Source of the DNA: Pseudomonas sp. GCEP-101
Lineage (GTDB): Bacteria > Pseudomonadota > Gammaproteobacteria > Pseudomonadales > Pseudomonadaceae
Direction: 5' to 3'
Length of the DNA: 64,000 nucleotides
Assembly (NCBI RefSeq): GCF_025133575.1
Contig: NZ_CP104011.1
Coordinates: forward strand, 1,178,001-1,242,000
Of the stretch, positions 20,179 through 29,079 are shown piece by piece; the first letter of the stretch is position 1, and each line of letters opens with the position of its first letter. The translations under genes and the position numbers were made by a program. The notes under the pieces are model-generated. The model saw only the letters and a list, made by a program, of their open reading frames with translations. It was not told the origin of the DNA and searched no databases.

Positions 20179-21918
20179 TCACTGCACGCCGTCCTTGACC
20201 ACCAGGATGTCCTGCATGATCAGGTATTGCAGGTCCGAGCCGTAGAACATGTTCAGGGCGTCGGTCGGCGAGCAGATCATCGGTTCGCCGCGGCGGTTGA
20301 GCGAGGTGTTGAGCGCCACGCCGTTGCCGGTGAGCTTCTCCAGTTCCTTCATCATGTCGTAGTAGCGCGGGTTGAACTCGCGCTTCAAGACCTGGGCGCG
20401 GGAGGTGCCGTCTTCATGGACGACTTCCGGCACGCGGGTCTTCCACTCTTCGTTGACTTCGAAGGTGAAGGTCATGAAGGGCGCCGGGTGGTCGATCTTG
20501 AACATCTGCGGGCCGACGGTATCGAGCATCGACGGGCAGAAAGGTCTCCAGCGCTCGCGGAACTTGATCTGCGCGTTGATGCGGTCGGCCACGCCGGCCA
20601 CGCTCGGGCAGCCGATGATCGAGCGGCCGCCTAAGGCGCGCGGGCCGAACTCCATGCGGCCCTGGAACCAGGCCACTGGGTTGCCCTCGACCAGCACCTT
20701 GGCGATGTACTCGGGCACGTTGTCGATCTTGCGCCACTGCGGCTTGGCCTCGTGACGGGCGCAGGCGGCGATGACGTCTTCGTTGCTGTATTCCGGGCCG
20801 AGGTAGACGTGCTCCATCTTCTCGACCGGCACGCCGCGCTCCCAGGACACGTACGCGGCGGCGCCAACGGCGGTGCCGGCGTCGCTGGCCGCGGGCTGCA
20901 CGTACAGCTCCTTGACCTCCGGACGGGCGATGATCTTCTGGTTGAGCTTGACGTTCAGCGCGCAGCCGCCGGCGAAGGCGATCTTGCCGGTCTCGCGGAT
21001 GATGTCGCCCAGGTAGTAATCCATCATCTCCAGCGCCAGCTTCTCGAACAGGGCCTGGATGCTGGCGGCGTAGTGGATGTAGGGATCGTCGGCGATGTCG
21101 CCTTCACGTTTCGGGCCGAGCCACTCGATCAGCTTGGGCGAGAAGTAGTAGCCCTTGCCCTTTTCCTTGTAGCGACGGAAGCCGATGACGTTGGCGTAGT
21201 CGGTGTTGATGATCAGCTCGCCGTTCTCGAACTTGGCGAGACGGGAGAAATCGTACTTGCTGGCGTCGCCATAGGGCGCCATGCCCATGACCTTGAACTC
21301 GCCGTCGAGCATGTCGAAGCCGAGGTATTCGGTCAGCGCGCCGTAGAGGCCGCCCAGGGAGTCCGGATCGTAGAACTCCTTGATCTTGTGGATCTTGCCG
21401 TTCTCGCCATAGCCGAAGAAGGTGGTGGCGTACTCGCCCTTGCCGTCGATCCCGAGGATCGCCGTCTTCTCCTTGAAGCCCGAGCAGTGGTAGGCGCTGG
21501 AGGCGTGGGCCAGGTGGTGCTCGACCGGCTGGATCTTGGTCTTCTTCAGGTCGAAGCCCAGCTGCTGCAGGCACCACTGGATGCGCTTGTAGTAGCGGTG
21601 GTAGCGGCGGTTGCCGAGCAGGATGGCGTCCAGCGCGCGGTCGGGCGCGTAGGCGTAGCGCTTGGCGTAGTGCCAGCGGGCCTTGTCGAAGATGCTGATG
21701 GGGGCGAACGGAATGGCCACCACGTCAACGTCGGACGGCTTGATCCCGGCCTGTTCCAGGCAGAACTTGGCCGACTCGTAGGGCATGCGGTTCTTCGCGT
21801 GCTTGTCGCGGACGAAGCGCTCTTCTTCGACGGCCGCGACCAGCTTGCCGTCGATGTACAGGGCGGCGGAAGGGTCATGGCTTACGGCGCCGGACAGGCC
21901 GAGGATGGTCAATGCCAC
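20179..21918 (-). CDS. wapO: Carbamoyltransferase (LPS heptose carbamoylation, WapO-like)
   Basis: 579 residues from a GTG start with AGAGG upstream. NodU/CmcH family: an N-terminal ASKHA-type domain with HHLAHASSAYHCSGF (metal site) and LGIDGKGEY, then GGCALNVKLN. A C-terminal domain follows with GPRALGGRSIIG and a final NTSLNRRGEPM. In P. aeruginosa the gene at this place (PA5005) carbamoylates heptose II of the core. Five bases separate it from the upstream kinase gene. Confidence 0.87.
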   Translation of the reverse strand: MALTILGLSGAVSHDPSAALYIDGKLVAAVEEERFVRDKHAKNRMPYESAKFCLEQAGIKPSDVDVVAIPFAPISIFDKARWHYAKRYAYAPDRALDAILLGNRRYHRYYKRIQWCLQQLGFDLKKTKIQPVEHHLAHASSAYHCSGFKEKTAILGIDGKGEYATTFFGYGENGKIHKIKEFYDPDSLGGLYGALTEYLGFDMLDGEFKVMGMAPYGDASKYDFSRLAKFENGELIINTDYANVIGFRRYKEKGKGYYFSPKLIEWLGPKREGDIADDPYIHYAASIQALFEKLALEMMDYYLGDIIRETGKIAFAGGCALNVKLNQKIIARPEVKELYVQPAASDAGTAVGAAAYVSWERGVPVEKMEHVYLGPEYSNEDVIAACARHEAKPQWRKIDNVPEYIAKVLVEGNPVAWFQGRMEFGPRALGGRSIIGCPSVAGVADRINAQIKFRERWRPFCPSMLDTVGPQMFKIDHPAPFMTFTFEVNEEWKTRVPEVVHEDGTSRAQVLKREFNPRYYDMMKELEKLTGNGVALNTSLNRRGEPMICSPTDALNMFYGSDLQYLIMQDILVVKDGVQ

Positions 21919-21923
21919 AGGGT

Positions 21924-23411
21924 CTAGCCTCTTTCATCTGGGCGGGTGCCAGGCACCCGCGGTAAACGTTCGTCGAGCAGCCGGTGCAGTGCGCTGCCCT
22001 CTGGCCAGTTGCGCAGGAAGCGCGCACGGTCGCGGGCATAGGCGCGGGCGAAGCTCGCTTCGCGCGAGTGACGCTGCATGGCATCGAGGTCGATCAGCGA
22101 CCACTGCCCGCCTTCGCCCTGCTCCTGCCAGAACAGGTTGTGCCCCTTCAGGTCGCCATGGCTGATGCGCTCGCGCACCAGCGCCGCGAACAGTCTGTCC
22201 AGGGCTGCAAGGTCTGTTTCCGGCGGCAGGCCGCTCCCTGCCTGTTGCTCCAGGTAGGGTTTGAAACGGGCGATTATATCCTGACCGGCCAGGTAATCGG
22301 TAATCAGGAAGGCGGGGCCGCGTAGCCACAGCCAGCGCCGCTCGATCACCGCCAGCGGCTTGGGCGTGGCGATGCCGAGGAAGTCCAGGCGGTTGCCCTC
22401 GCGCCACGAGGCCCAGGCGCGGCTGGGGCGCCAGAAGCGCTTGAGCCAGTGCAGCAGGTTCTTGATGTTGTAGCGCTTGACCACCAGTGGCCGGCCGTCG
22501 AGTTCCACGCGGGCGACGGTCGCGGCACCGCCGGTCTTGTAGATATGCCCCCTGGCAATGAAGGCATCGGGATCGGCCAGCAGCGGCTGCAGCCCCTCCT
22601 CCTGCTCGCGGCGCACCGCGCGCAGGCCGAACGGGCCCTTGAGCACGCTGAACAGGCTGCAGTCGCGAGCGATCTTCTTCATCAGGTCGCCGACGCGCCA
22701 ACGGCGGACCCTGGCGATTTCCTTCTGCAGGGCCTCCAGCGGCAGGGCGTGCTCGCCATTGGCCAGCAGGTAGTGGATCAGCAACTCTTCCAGGTAAGGA
22801 TCCAGGCTCGCCGGCAGCTGGGCGAAGAACACACCGAGGTTTTCCAGCACGCGCTTGCGCGACAGCGGCTGGCCGGGGGATTCCGCACGAATGCCGGCGC
22901 CGTCGATCAGGTACAGCGTGCCGCCCTGGCGCAGCAGGTTGTCCAGGTGCAGGTCTTCCTGCCACAGGCCCTTGGCGTGCAGTTGGGCGATGGCGGTAAG
23001 CGCCTCGGCGATGACCGCGGTTTGCGCGTCGGACAGCAGCGGCTCGGCTTCCACGGCGCGCCAGGCGTCCCAGAGGCTCTGGGCGTTATCGAGGAACTCG
23101 AAGAGCAGCCAGCCGCCCTCGCCGTCCTTCAGGCCGTCGGCCAGCAACTGGGGTGTACTCAGGCCCTGCTCGGCGAGCAGGCGCACACCATCGCGTTCGC
23201 GCTGGAAGTGCCGCGCGGCCTTGCCGCCGACCAGCAACTTGGCCAGTACCGCGCGCCCGCGCCAATTGGCCGCACCGACGTAGCGCTGGCCGGGCAGTAC
23301 GCGCAACAGGCTGTCCAGACGCAGTTCGGCCGGGCCGGCGCCGTCTTCCAGCTCGATGCGCAGGGGTAGCGCCGGCGTGCGGCCGGCGTCGCGCAGGGCG
23401 GAGAGCCTCAT
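21924..23411 (-). CDS. Tandem LPS-kinase-like protein (two kinase domains)
   Basis: 495 residues, about twice the usual size. The N-terminal half (about 50-240) ends in WQEDLHLDNLL...LYLIDGAG, with Asp153 as catalytic and Asp170 as metal-binding candidates. The C-terminal half (about 285-480) has VVKRYN (Lys312) and a complete loop ISHGDLKGHNLFW (Asp420), then SLIDLDAM (Asp441). It therefore looks like two WaaP/InaA-type kinase domains in one chain. By position it matches PA5006. It overlaps the neighbouring wapQ-like gene by ATGA. Likely a core phosphorylation factor; substrate unknown. Confidence 0.82.
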   Translation of the reverse strand: MRLSALRDAGRTPALPLRIELEDGAGPAELRLDSLLRVLPGQRYVGAANWRGRAVLAKLLVGGKAARHFQRERDGVRLLAEQGLSTPQLLADGLKDGEGGWLLFEFLDNAQSLWDAWRAVEAEPLLSDAQTAVIAEALTAIAQLHAKGLWQEDLHLDNLLRQGGTLYLIDGAGIRAESPGQPLSRKRVLENLGVFFAQLPASLDPYLEELLIHYLLANGEHALPLEALQKEIARVRRWRVGDLMKKIARDCSLFSVLKGPFGLRAVRREQEEGLQPLLADPDAFIARGHIYKTGGAATVARVELDGRPLVVKRYNIKNLLHWLKRFWRPSRAWASWREGNRLDFLGIATPKPLAVIERRWLWLRGPAFLITDYLAGQDIIARFKPYLEQQAGSGLPPETDLAALDRLFAALVRERISHGDLKGHNLFWQEQGEGGQWSLIDLDAMQRHSREASFARAYARDRARFLRNWPEGSALHRLLDERLPRVPGTRPDERG

Positions 23412-24163
23412 GCGCGGTTTTCCTTCTTCTTGCGGCGCGCGCCCAGGCGGCGGTACCAGTCATCGACTTCCGGGCCACCGGACGCGGTGCCCAGGTACGC
23501 CGCCAGCAGATTGCGCACGTCGGTCTCGTTCCAGTCCGGCGCGCGGCGCAGCAGCGGTTCGAGGTCGCGCACGCGGTCGCGCTGGCCGAACCACAGCGGG
23601 CGGGTCTTCTCCAGGTCGATCAGGGTCGCCTCGAAGGCATCGTCGGTTTCGCGCAGGAAGATGTGCTTGGGGTAGAAGCAGCCGTGCATCTGCCCGGCCT
23701 CGTGCAGGCGACGGGCAAGCATGCCGCAGGCGCGCAAGATCGCCTGGCGACGCTCGGCGGGCAGGTTCGACCAGCCCTGCAGCAGGCTGTCCAGATCACG
23801 CCAGCCATCCAGGGCGCGGGTCATGAGGATTGCCCGGCGTTCGCCGCCGACCTGCCGCGCGCCGAAGAAGGCTGCCTGCATGGAGGGGATGCCGAGCTGG
23901 TGGTAGCGCTGGATGTTGCGGAACTCGCGGCTGAAGGTTGGCTCGCCCAGCGGGCGCTTCAGGCTGCGGGTCAGGTGGTTGCTCTGGCGCTTGAGGTAGT
24001 AGGCGGTGCCGTCCAGCTCCAGGCGGTACACGCTGCTCCAGCCGCCGCGCTCGGTGTTGGGCTCGTCCACGGCCACCAACTCCAGGGCCCACAGGGCATC
24101 GAAATCGGCCAGGGCATGGCTTTCCAGCAGGGCCTGATCGCCTTCGGCAATGAAATCCTTCAC
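23408..24163 (-). CDS. wapQ: LPS kinase-like protein (WapQ/InaA-like)
   Basis: 251 residues. Kinase N-lobe with YYLKRQSNH (Lys58), C-lobe with MHGCFYPKHIFL (159-170) and TLIDLEKTRP (Asp183). Compared with WaaP (HRDCYICHFLL) the catalytic aspartate position holds Cys162, so the mechanism may differ or activity may be lost. By position this is the wapQ equivalent next to wapP and waaP. It overlaps both neighbours by four bases, so it is translationally coupled. Confidence 0.8.
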   Translation of the reverse strand: MKDFIAEGDQALLESHALADFDALWALELVAVDEPNTERGGWSSVYRLELDGTAYYLKRQSNHLTRSLKRPLGEPTFSREFRNIQRYHQLGIPSMQAAFFGARQVGGERRAILMTRALDGWRDLDSLLQGWSNLPAERRQAILRACGMLARRLHEAGQMHGCFYPKHIFLRETDDAFEATLIDLEKTRPLWFGQRDRVRDLEPLLRRAPDWNETDVRNLLAAYLGTASGGPEVDDWYRRLGARRKKKENRA

Positions 24164-24894
24164 TCGCGTCCCTCGAAGAAATGAACGATGTGGCGGACGC
24201 GCTTCTTGTCCGACGCATTCAGGCGCTCACGCCGGCGGTACAGCAGGTAAAAGCGCAGGCGCTGCGTGGCAGACAGCTGACGCTTGGCGACCTTGTCCAG
24301 CGTGGCCAGGTCCTTGGTAATGCGGTAGCGCAGCATGAAGCCGATCCAGAAGTCGCCGATCGGGCAATCGATGAAATACACCGTGCCCTCGCCATCGACC
24401 AGGATGTTGCGCCACTTCAGATCGTTATGGGTGAAATGGTGGTCGTGCATCGTCCGCGTATAGCGCGCCAACTGCTGCATGACGTGATCGACCCAGGCAC
24501 GGTCCTTCAGCCGAGGATCCTTTTGCTTGGCCAGGGCCTGCAGGTCTTCGGTGCCAACCAGCTCGCGGGTGATGATCGCACCGCGGGAGAAACCGCCGTG
24601 CTCTCGCTCCAGACCGTAGGCCACCACCTGCGCCGTGGGGATACCCCACTTGGCGAACTGCTTGAGGTTCTGCCACTCGGCCTTCACCCGCGGGCGCGGC
24701 AGGAAGCGGCGAAATCCCTTGCCCGGCTTGCGGTAGCGCTTGACGTAATAGCGCACACCATCGCGCTCGATGCGCACCACGTCGGACATCGCATCCTTGG
24801 TAATGCGCTCGCCTTGCAGGGCGAACACGGCATCCAGGCTGCCGAAATCGGCGGCGAGATGCTGGTAGTCGGCTTCGAGTACCCAGCCGGCCAT
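24160..24894 (-). CDS. wapP: LPS core heptose kinase WapP
   Basis: 244 residues from MAGWVLEADY; its ATG overlaps the waaP stop. A longer frame to 24957 is rejected. Kinase residues are complete: YYVKRYRKPGKG (Lys52), FTHNDLKWRNIL (Asp158) and YFIDCPIGD (Asp176). It phosphorylates a core heptose in P. aeruginosa work. It forms part of the coupled waaP-wapP-wapQ block. Confidence 0.88.
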   Translation of the reverse strand: MAGWVLEADYQHLAADFGSLDAVFALQGERITKDAMSDVVRIERDGVRYYVKRYRKPGKGFRRFLPRPRVKAEWQNLKQFAKWGIPTAQVVAYGLEREHGGFSRGAIITRELVGTEDLQALAKQKDPRLKDRAWVDHVMQQLARYTRTMHDHHFTHNDLKWRNILVDGEGTVYFIDCPIGDFWIGFMLRYRITKDLATLDKVAKRQLSATQRLRFYLLYRRRERLNASDKKRVRHIVHFFEGRE

Positions 24895-25700
24895 CAGAGC
24901 AGGTCTCCGTATCGTTGTTTGCGGTCGTAGAGCTTGGCTGCCTTGCGCTCCATCCATGCCAGCAGCGCGGCTTCCTCGCGGAGGATGTCACGCAGCGGGC
25001 GCTGGAAGTAACCGCGCAGGAAGCGCAATTTGTCACGGCGCGTGAGGCCGATGTCCAGCGCGGAGAAGTACAGCGCCGCCAGGTCCTTGTTGCGCCAGCG
25101 GCGCGGCGTCGCGGCGCGGGTCTGGGCGCGGTGCAGGTCGATCACCGACAGGCGCAGGTCGTCCGCGCTGATCGGCCGATCGGTATGCAGCAGGAAGTGG
25201 CAGATGTAGCAGTCGCGGTGGTTGACCCCGGCGCGGTGCATGGTGCCGACCATCGTCGCCACTTCGGCGATCAGCGCGCGCTTCAGGCGCGGCTCGGGTG
25301 GCGTCTGCAGCCAGTCCAGCGACAGGACTTCCAGGTCGGTGGTGGGCGCCAGCTCCTCGGTGATGATGAAGGAGTGCTGCGCGGCCGGGTTGCCGCCGCG
25401 CTCGCCGTAGGCCACCGAGGTCATGGTCGCCACGCCGGCCTGGTGCAGGCGCTCCAGGGCGCGCTGCTCCTGGCCCGCGCCCAGCACCGGGAGCTTGGCG
25501 CTGAACAGGTTCTTGACGATCTCGCCCCAGCCGATGCCGCGGTGGATCTTGACGAAATAACCGCGCCCATCGACCTCGGTACGCAGTGTGCGACGGCCTT
25601 CCAGCTCGCGGTAGACCTTGCCCTGCAGGCGCTCGACCTCGACGAAGGGGTCCTTGCCGGCCCACAGGCGATTGAAGGGCTCCTGCAATTCAAGTTTCAC
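24894..25700 (-). CDS. waaP: LPS core heptose (I) kinase
   Basis: 268 residues from GTG at 25700, which has AGAGG nine bases upstream; GTG at 25709 touches the ribosome site and is rejected. The sequence is very close to P. aeruginosa WaaP as I remember it, including RELEGRRTLRTEVDGRGYF. Key residues: Lys51 region VKIHRG, catalytic Asp163 in NHRDCYICHFLL, and VIDLHRAQT. It phosphorylates HepI of the inner core and is essential in P. aeruginosa. A REP-like element separates it from waaG. Confidence 0.95.
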   Translation of the reverse strand: MKLELQEPFNRLWAGKDPFVEVERLQGKVYRELEGRRTLRTEVDGRGYFVKIHRGIGWGEIVKNLFSAKLPVLGAGQEQRALERLHQAGVATMTSVAYGERGGNPAAQHSFIITEELAPTTDLEVLSLDWLQTPPEPRLKRALIAEVATMVGTMHRAGVNHRDCYICHFLLHTDRPISADDLRLSVIDLHRAQTRAATPRRWRNKDLAALYFSALDIGLTRRDKLRFLRGYFQRPLRDILREEAALLAWMERKAAKLYDRKQRYGDLL

Positions 25701-25721
25701 CGTGCGCACCCTCTTTTGTAT

Positions 25722-25804
25722 GGAGCGAGGGGGACGCCATCGTCATTGCTCGCGAACGGGTTGGCACAGAGCGTTGGGCTGTTCGCGAGCAAGCTCGCTC
25801 CTAC
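25722..25804. repeat. REP-like inverted repeat, family A variant, inside the waa operon
   Basis: The right arm (25781-25804) is the standard family A arm. The left arm carries an insertion, GGAGCGAGGGGGACGCCATC, before TTGCTCGCGAAC. The same inserted form recurs near 62688. It lies between waaG and waaP, where it could stabilise or attenuate the polycistronic message. Confidence 0.78.
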
Positions 25805-25818
25805 CAGAGCCAAAGCGT

Positions 25819-26940
25819 TCATTTGCGCTCCTGCAGGATCAGGTCGGCGGCGTGCTGCGGCATGCTGTACAGGTCCGCGGTGTCGGCGAAGGCCAGGCCG
25901 TTGCGCCCCCACACCGCCCGCGCCGCGTCATCTTCCAGCATCTGCTGGAGCATGCCGTTCAGGCGTTCCTGCTCGAAGGGCGACGGCACCACGCGGCCGG
26001 CGTTCGCCTCGTCGATGTAGTGGGCGTAGCCGCACACGTCGGTGACCAGCACCGGCAGGCCCGCCACCAGCGCTTCGAGCAGCACGGTGCCGGTGTTCTC
26101 GTTGTAGGCCGGGTGGATCAGCAGGTCGGCGCCGAGCAGGAAGCGCGGAATATCGCTGCGCCCCTTGAGGATCTGCACGTTGTCCGACAACCCCAGCGCC
26201 TTCACCTGCAGCAGGAAGGGCTTGGGATCGTCCTGGCCGATGGCGATCAGGCGGGTGCGCTTGCGCAGGGAGCGCGGCAGCGCCGCCAGTGCCTTGAGGC
26301 TGCGGTCCAGGCCCTTGGTCTTGAAGCCGGAGCCGATCTGCACCAGCAACAGGTCGTCGTCCGCCAGCTTGAACTCGCGGCGGAACTCGGCGCGGATTTC
26401 GGCGGCGTTGGCCGGCGCGCGGCGGTCCTGGGCGATGCCCGGCGGCAACAGGTGGAAACGGGATTCAGGCGTGCGGTAGTGCTTGATGAACAGCGGCTGC
26501 TGGACTTCGGAGATCATCAGGATCTCGGTTTTGGACTCCGGCGCGAACACCGCGCGCTCGTAGTCGGCGAAGTGTTTGTAACGACCCCAGCGGCGATAGA
26601 ACGAATGGCGCAGGGTCTGCGCCTTGTCCTCGAAGCAGCCGTCGGCGGCGTAATAGACATCCAGGCCGGGCATCTTGTTGAAACCGATCACCCGGTCCAC
26701 CGGCGAGCGCGCGAGGTCGGCGGCCAGCCAGGCGCTGAACTTCTCGTTGCGGCGGTGGTTGAACAGCGATTTCACCGGCGCCACGCGCACGTCGAAGCCG
26801 GGCGGTATGTCGCCTTCCCAGATCGGGGTGTAGACGCGGATGGCGTGGCCGCGCTGCTGGCACTCCAGCGCGATGCGCATGAAATCGCGTTGCAGCCCGC
26901 CAAAGGGGAAGTATTTGTAGAGGACGAAAGCCAGGGTCAT
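25819..26940 (-). CDS. waaG: LPS core glucosyltransferase I
   Basis: 373 residues from MTLAFVLYKYFPFGGLQRD; ATG overlaps the waaC stop. GT4 fold: N-terminal glycine-rich FGGLQ acceptor loop, GSGFKTKGLDRSLKAL donor-domain start and the retaining motif HPAYNENTGTVLLEALVAGLP. WaaG adds the first hexose to HepII. It is preceded by waaF and waaC in one coupled run. Confidence 0.93.
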   Translation of the reverse strand: MTLAFVLYKYFPFGGLQRDFMRIALECQQRGHAIRVYTPIWEGDIPPGFDVRVAPVKSLFNHRRNEKFSAWLAADLARSPVDRVIGFNKMPGLDVYYAADGCFEDKAQTLRHSFYRRWGRYKHFADYERAVFAPESKTEILMISEVQQPLFIKHYRTPESRFHLLPPGIAQDRRAPANAAEIRAEFRREFKLADDDLLLVQIGSGFKTKGLDRSLKALAALPRSLRKRTRLIAIGQDDPKPFLLQVKALGLSDNVQILKGRSDIPRFLLGADLLIHPAYNENTGTVLLEALVAGLPVLVTDVCGYAHYIDEANAGRVVPSPFEQERLNGMLQQMLEDDAARAVWGRNGLAFADTADLYSMPQHAADLILQERK

Positions 26941-28007
26941 CGAAGCGTCTCCGGGGCCAGCAGCAGTGCCTCCAGCTGGGTGGCCACGCGCTGGGGATTC
27001 AGGCGCGTGAAGCACAGAGGCTGTTCATGCCGCAGGTCGAACTGACGCTTGTCGTCGGCCGTCGGCTGGTAGGTGCAGGTCTTCTGCAGGCAGGGTGCGC
27101 ACGGCCAGTCGCTGGCCAGGTGCACCTGCGAGCGCCCGTAGGCGCCGGTCAGACCGGGATTGGTCGGGCCGAACAGTGACAGGGTCGGCACGTCCAGGGC
27201 AGCGGCCAGGTGGCCCAGCCCGGTGTCCACCGCCACGCAGGCGGAAGCGCCGGCCAGCACCTTGGCCATGCCCGCCAGACTTAATCTGGGGAGCACGGAG
27301 GCATTTTCCAAGCCGTCGGCCAGCCGCTCGGCGCGCTGCCGCTCGGCGTCGTTGCCCCACGGCAGGCGCACCGACCAACCGCGTTCCCCCATGCGCTGGG
27401 CCAACTCGCGCCAATAGACCTCGGGCCAGTGCTTGGTCACCCAGGTGGTACCGTGGAGGAACACCAGGTACGGGTCGCCATCCACGGCATCCAGCAGGCG
27501 ATTGCGGTCCAGGCCGTAGTCGCCGGTGCCGGCGGGCAGCGGGTAGTCCAGCGCCTGGGCGAACAACTGGCGCACGCGCTCGACGGCGTGCTGCCCCCAG
27601 GCAACCGGGTAGGTGCGGCGATAGAAGCGGCTGGCGGCCGGCTCGCGGGCCGACGCCTTGTCCAGCCCGGCGACAGGCGTGCGACGGCGTGCATAGCGGG
27701 TCAGCCAGGCGCTCTTGAGCAGGCCCTGGGCATCGATCACCAGGTCGTAATCCACTTCCTTGAGGCGACGCTTGAAGCGCCCCCATTCACCGCTCTTGAT
27801 CGTTTGCCAGAGGTTCTTGCGCCAGCGGCGGATCGCCACCGGGATCACCTGGGCGACCGCCGGATGCCAGGCCGGGATCTCGGCGAAGCCTTCTTCCACC
27901 ACCCAGTCGAACTGGATGCCGGGAATGGCGCGGGCGGCGTCGGTCAACGCCGGCAGGGTATGGATGACATCGCCCAGGGACGACGTCTTGATCAGCAGGA
28001 CCCTCAT
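26937..28007 (-). CDS. waaC: ADP-heptose:LPS heptosyltransferase I
   Basis: 356 residues, GT9 family. Begins MRVLLIKTSSLGDVIHTLPAL. The donor domain carries FLHGTTWVTKHWP and ACVAVDTGLGHLAAALDVPTLSLFGPTNPG. It adds the first heptose to Kdo2-lipid A with ADP-heptose made by HldE. Its ATG overlaps the waaF stop by four bases. Confidence 0.95.
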   Translation of the reverse strand: MRVLLIKTSSLGDVIHTLPALTDAARAIPGIQFDWVVEEGFAEIPAWHPAVAQVIPVAIRRWRKNLWQTIKSGEWGRFKRRLKEVDYDLVIDAQGLLKSAWLTRYARRRTPVAGLDKASAREPAASRFYRRTYPVAWGQHAVERVRQLFAQALDYPLPAGTGDYGLDRNRLLDAVDGDPYLVFLHGTTWVTKHWPEVYWRELAQRMGERGWSVRLPWGNDAERQRAERLADGLENASVLPRLSLAGMAKVLAGASACVAVDTGLGHLAAALDVPTLSLFGPTNPGLTGAYGRSQVHLASDWPCAPCLQKTCTYQPTADDKRQFDLRHEQPLCFTRLNPQRVATQLEALLLAPETLR

Positions 28008-29038
28008 TCCACATCAACCGGATCGGCAACCAGGCGGTCCAGCGCTTCGATCACCGGACGCGGCTTGAGCTCGCGCAGGCAGTTGTAATGGCCGAAGCGG
28101 CACACGCGATCGAAGCAGGGGCTGCATTCCAGGCCCAGGCGGACGATTTCCACCGCATCGGCCAGCGGCGGGGTGAACTGCGGCGAGGTGGAGCCGTAGA
28201 CCGCCACCAGCGGGCGGTTCAGCGCGGCGGCCACGTGCATCAGGCCGGAGTCGTTGGTGACCACGGCGCCGGCGCAGGACATGAGGTCGATGGCCTCGGC
28301 CAGGGCGGTCTCGCCGGCCAGGTTCACCGCCTCTTCGCGCAGACCGGGGATCAGCCGCATGCGGATGTCTTCGCCGCCGGGATGGTCGTTCTTCGACCCG
28401 AAGATCCAGACCTGCCAGCCAGCGCGGATCTTCGTTTCGGCGACCTTGGCGTAGTACTCCGCCGGCCAGCGCTTGGCCTCGCCGAACTCCGCGCCGGGGC
28501 ACAGCGCCAGCACCGGGCGATCCAGGCTCAGGCCGAACTTGGCCAGCGCCGCGTCGCGGCTTAGCGGGTCGATGGACAGGCGTGGCTGTGGATAAGGTTG
28601 CGGCAGCGCGGCGCCCGGCTCATAGGCCAGGGCCATGAAGCGCTCGATCATCAGCGGATAGCGCTCTTTATCCAGCGTGCGGATGTCGTTGAGCAGGCCG
28701 TAGCGCATCTCGCCCTTCCAGCCGGTGCGCGTGGGGATGCCGGCGAAATACGGCACCAGCGCCGACTTCAGCGAGTTGGGCAGGAGGATCGCCTGGTCGT
28801 ACTGCCCCTTGAGGGACTTGCCGATGCGCCGGCGCGAGGCGATGTCCAGCACGCCATGGCCGAGGGGGAAGCTCAGGGCCTGGCGCACCTGCGGCATGCG
28901 CTCGAGGATCGGCCGGCTCCAGTCGGGCGCCAGCACGTCGATCACGCAGTCCGGATGCTGCTGCTTCAGACACTGGAAGAGTGTCTGCGCCATCACCATG
29001 TCGCCCACCCAGGAGGGGCCTACGATCAGAATTCTCAT
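28004..29038 (-). CDS. waaF: ADP-heptose:LPS heptosyltransferase II
   Basis: 344 residues from MRILIVGPSWVGDMVMAQTL, with AAAAGG just upstream; a frame extension to 29116 would run through the upstream hairpin and is rejected. GT9 motifs: LCPGAEFGEAKRWP, AVVTNDSGLMHVAAALNRPLVAVYGSTSP and the C-terminal RVCRFGHYNCLREL. It adds the second heptose and is the first gene of the minus-strand core run. Confidence 0.95.
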   Translation of the reverse strand: MRILIVGPSWVGDMVMAQTLFQCLKQQHPDCVIDVLAPDWSRPILERMPQVRQALSFPLGHGVLDIASRRRIGKSLKGQYDQAILLPNSLKSALVPYFAGIPTRTGWKGEMRYGLLNDIRTLDKERYPLMIERFMALAYEPGAALPQPYPQPRLSIDPLSRDAALAKFGLSLDRPVLALCPGAEFGEAKRWPAEYYAKVAETKIRAGWQVWIFGSKNDHPGGEDIRMRLIPGLREEAVNLAGETALAEAIDLMSCAGAVVTNDSGLMHVAAALNRPLVAVYGSTSPQFTPPLADAVEIVRLGLECSPCFDRVCRFGHYNCLRELKPRPVIEALDRLVADPVDVE

Positions 29039-29048
29039 GCCTTTTCCG

Positions 29049-29079
29049 AAAAACGACCGGGGAGGCTCTCGCCTCCCCG
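29049..29079 (-). terminator. Terminator-like hairpin between glnE and waaF (possible attenuator)
   Basis: On the minus strand a 9-bp GC stem (CGGGGAGGC / GCCTCCCCG, loop GAGA) is followed after four bases by TTTTT. It lies only 11 bases before the waaF start, so any waaF promoter must be upstream of it. It could end the glnE message or control entry into the core operon. Confidence 0.5.
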
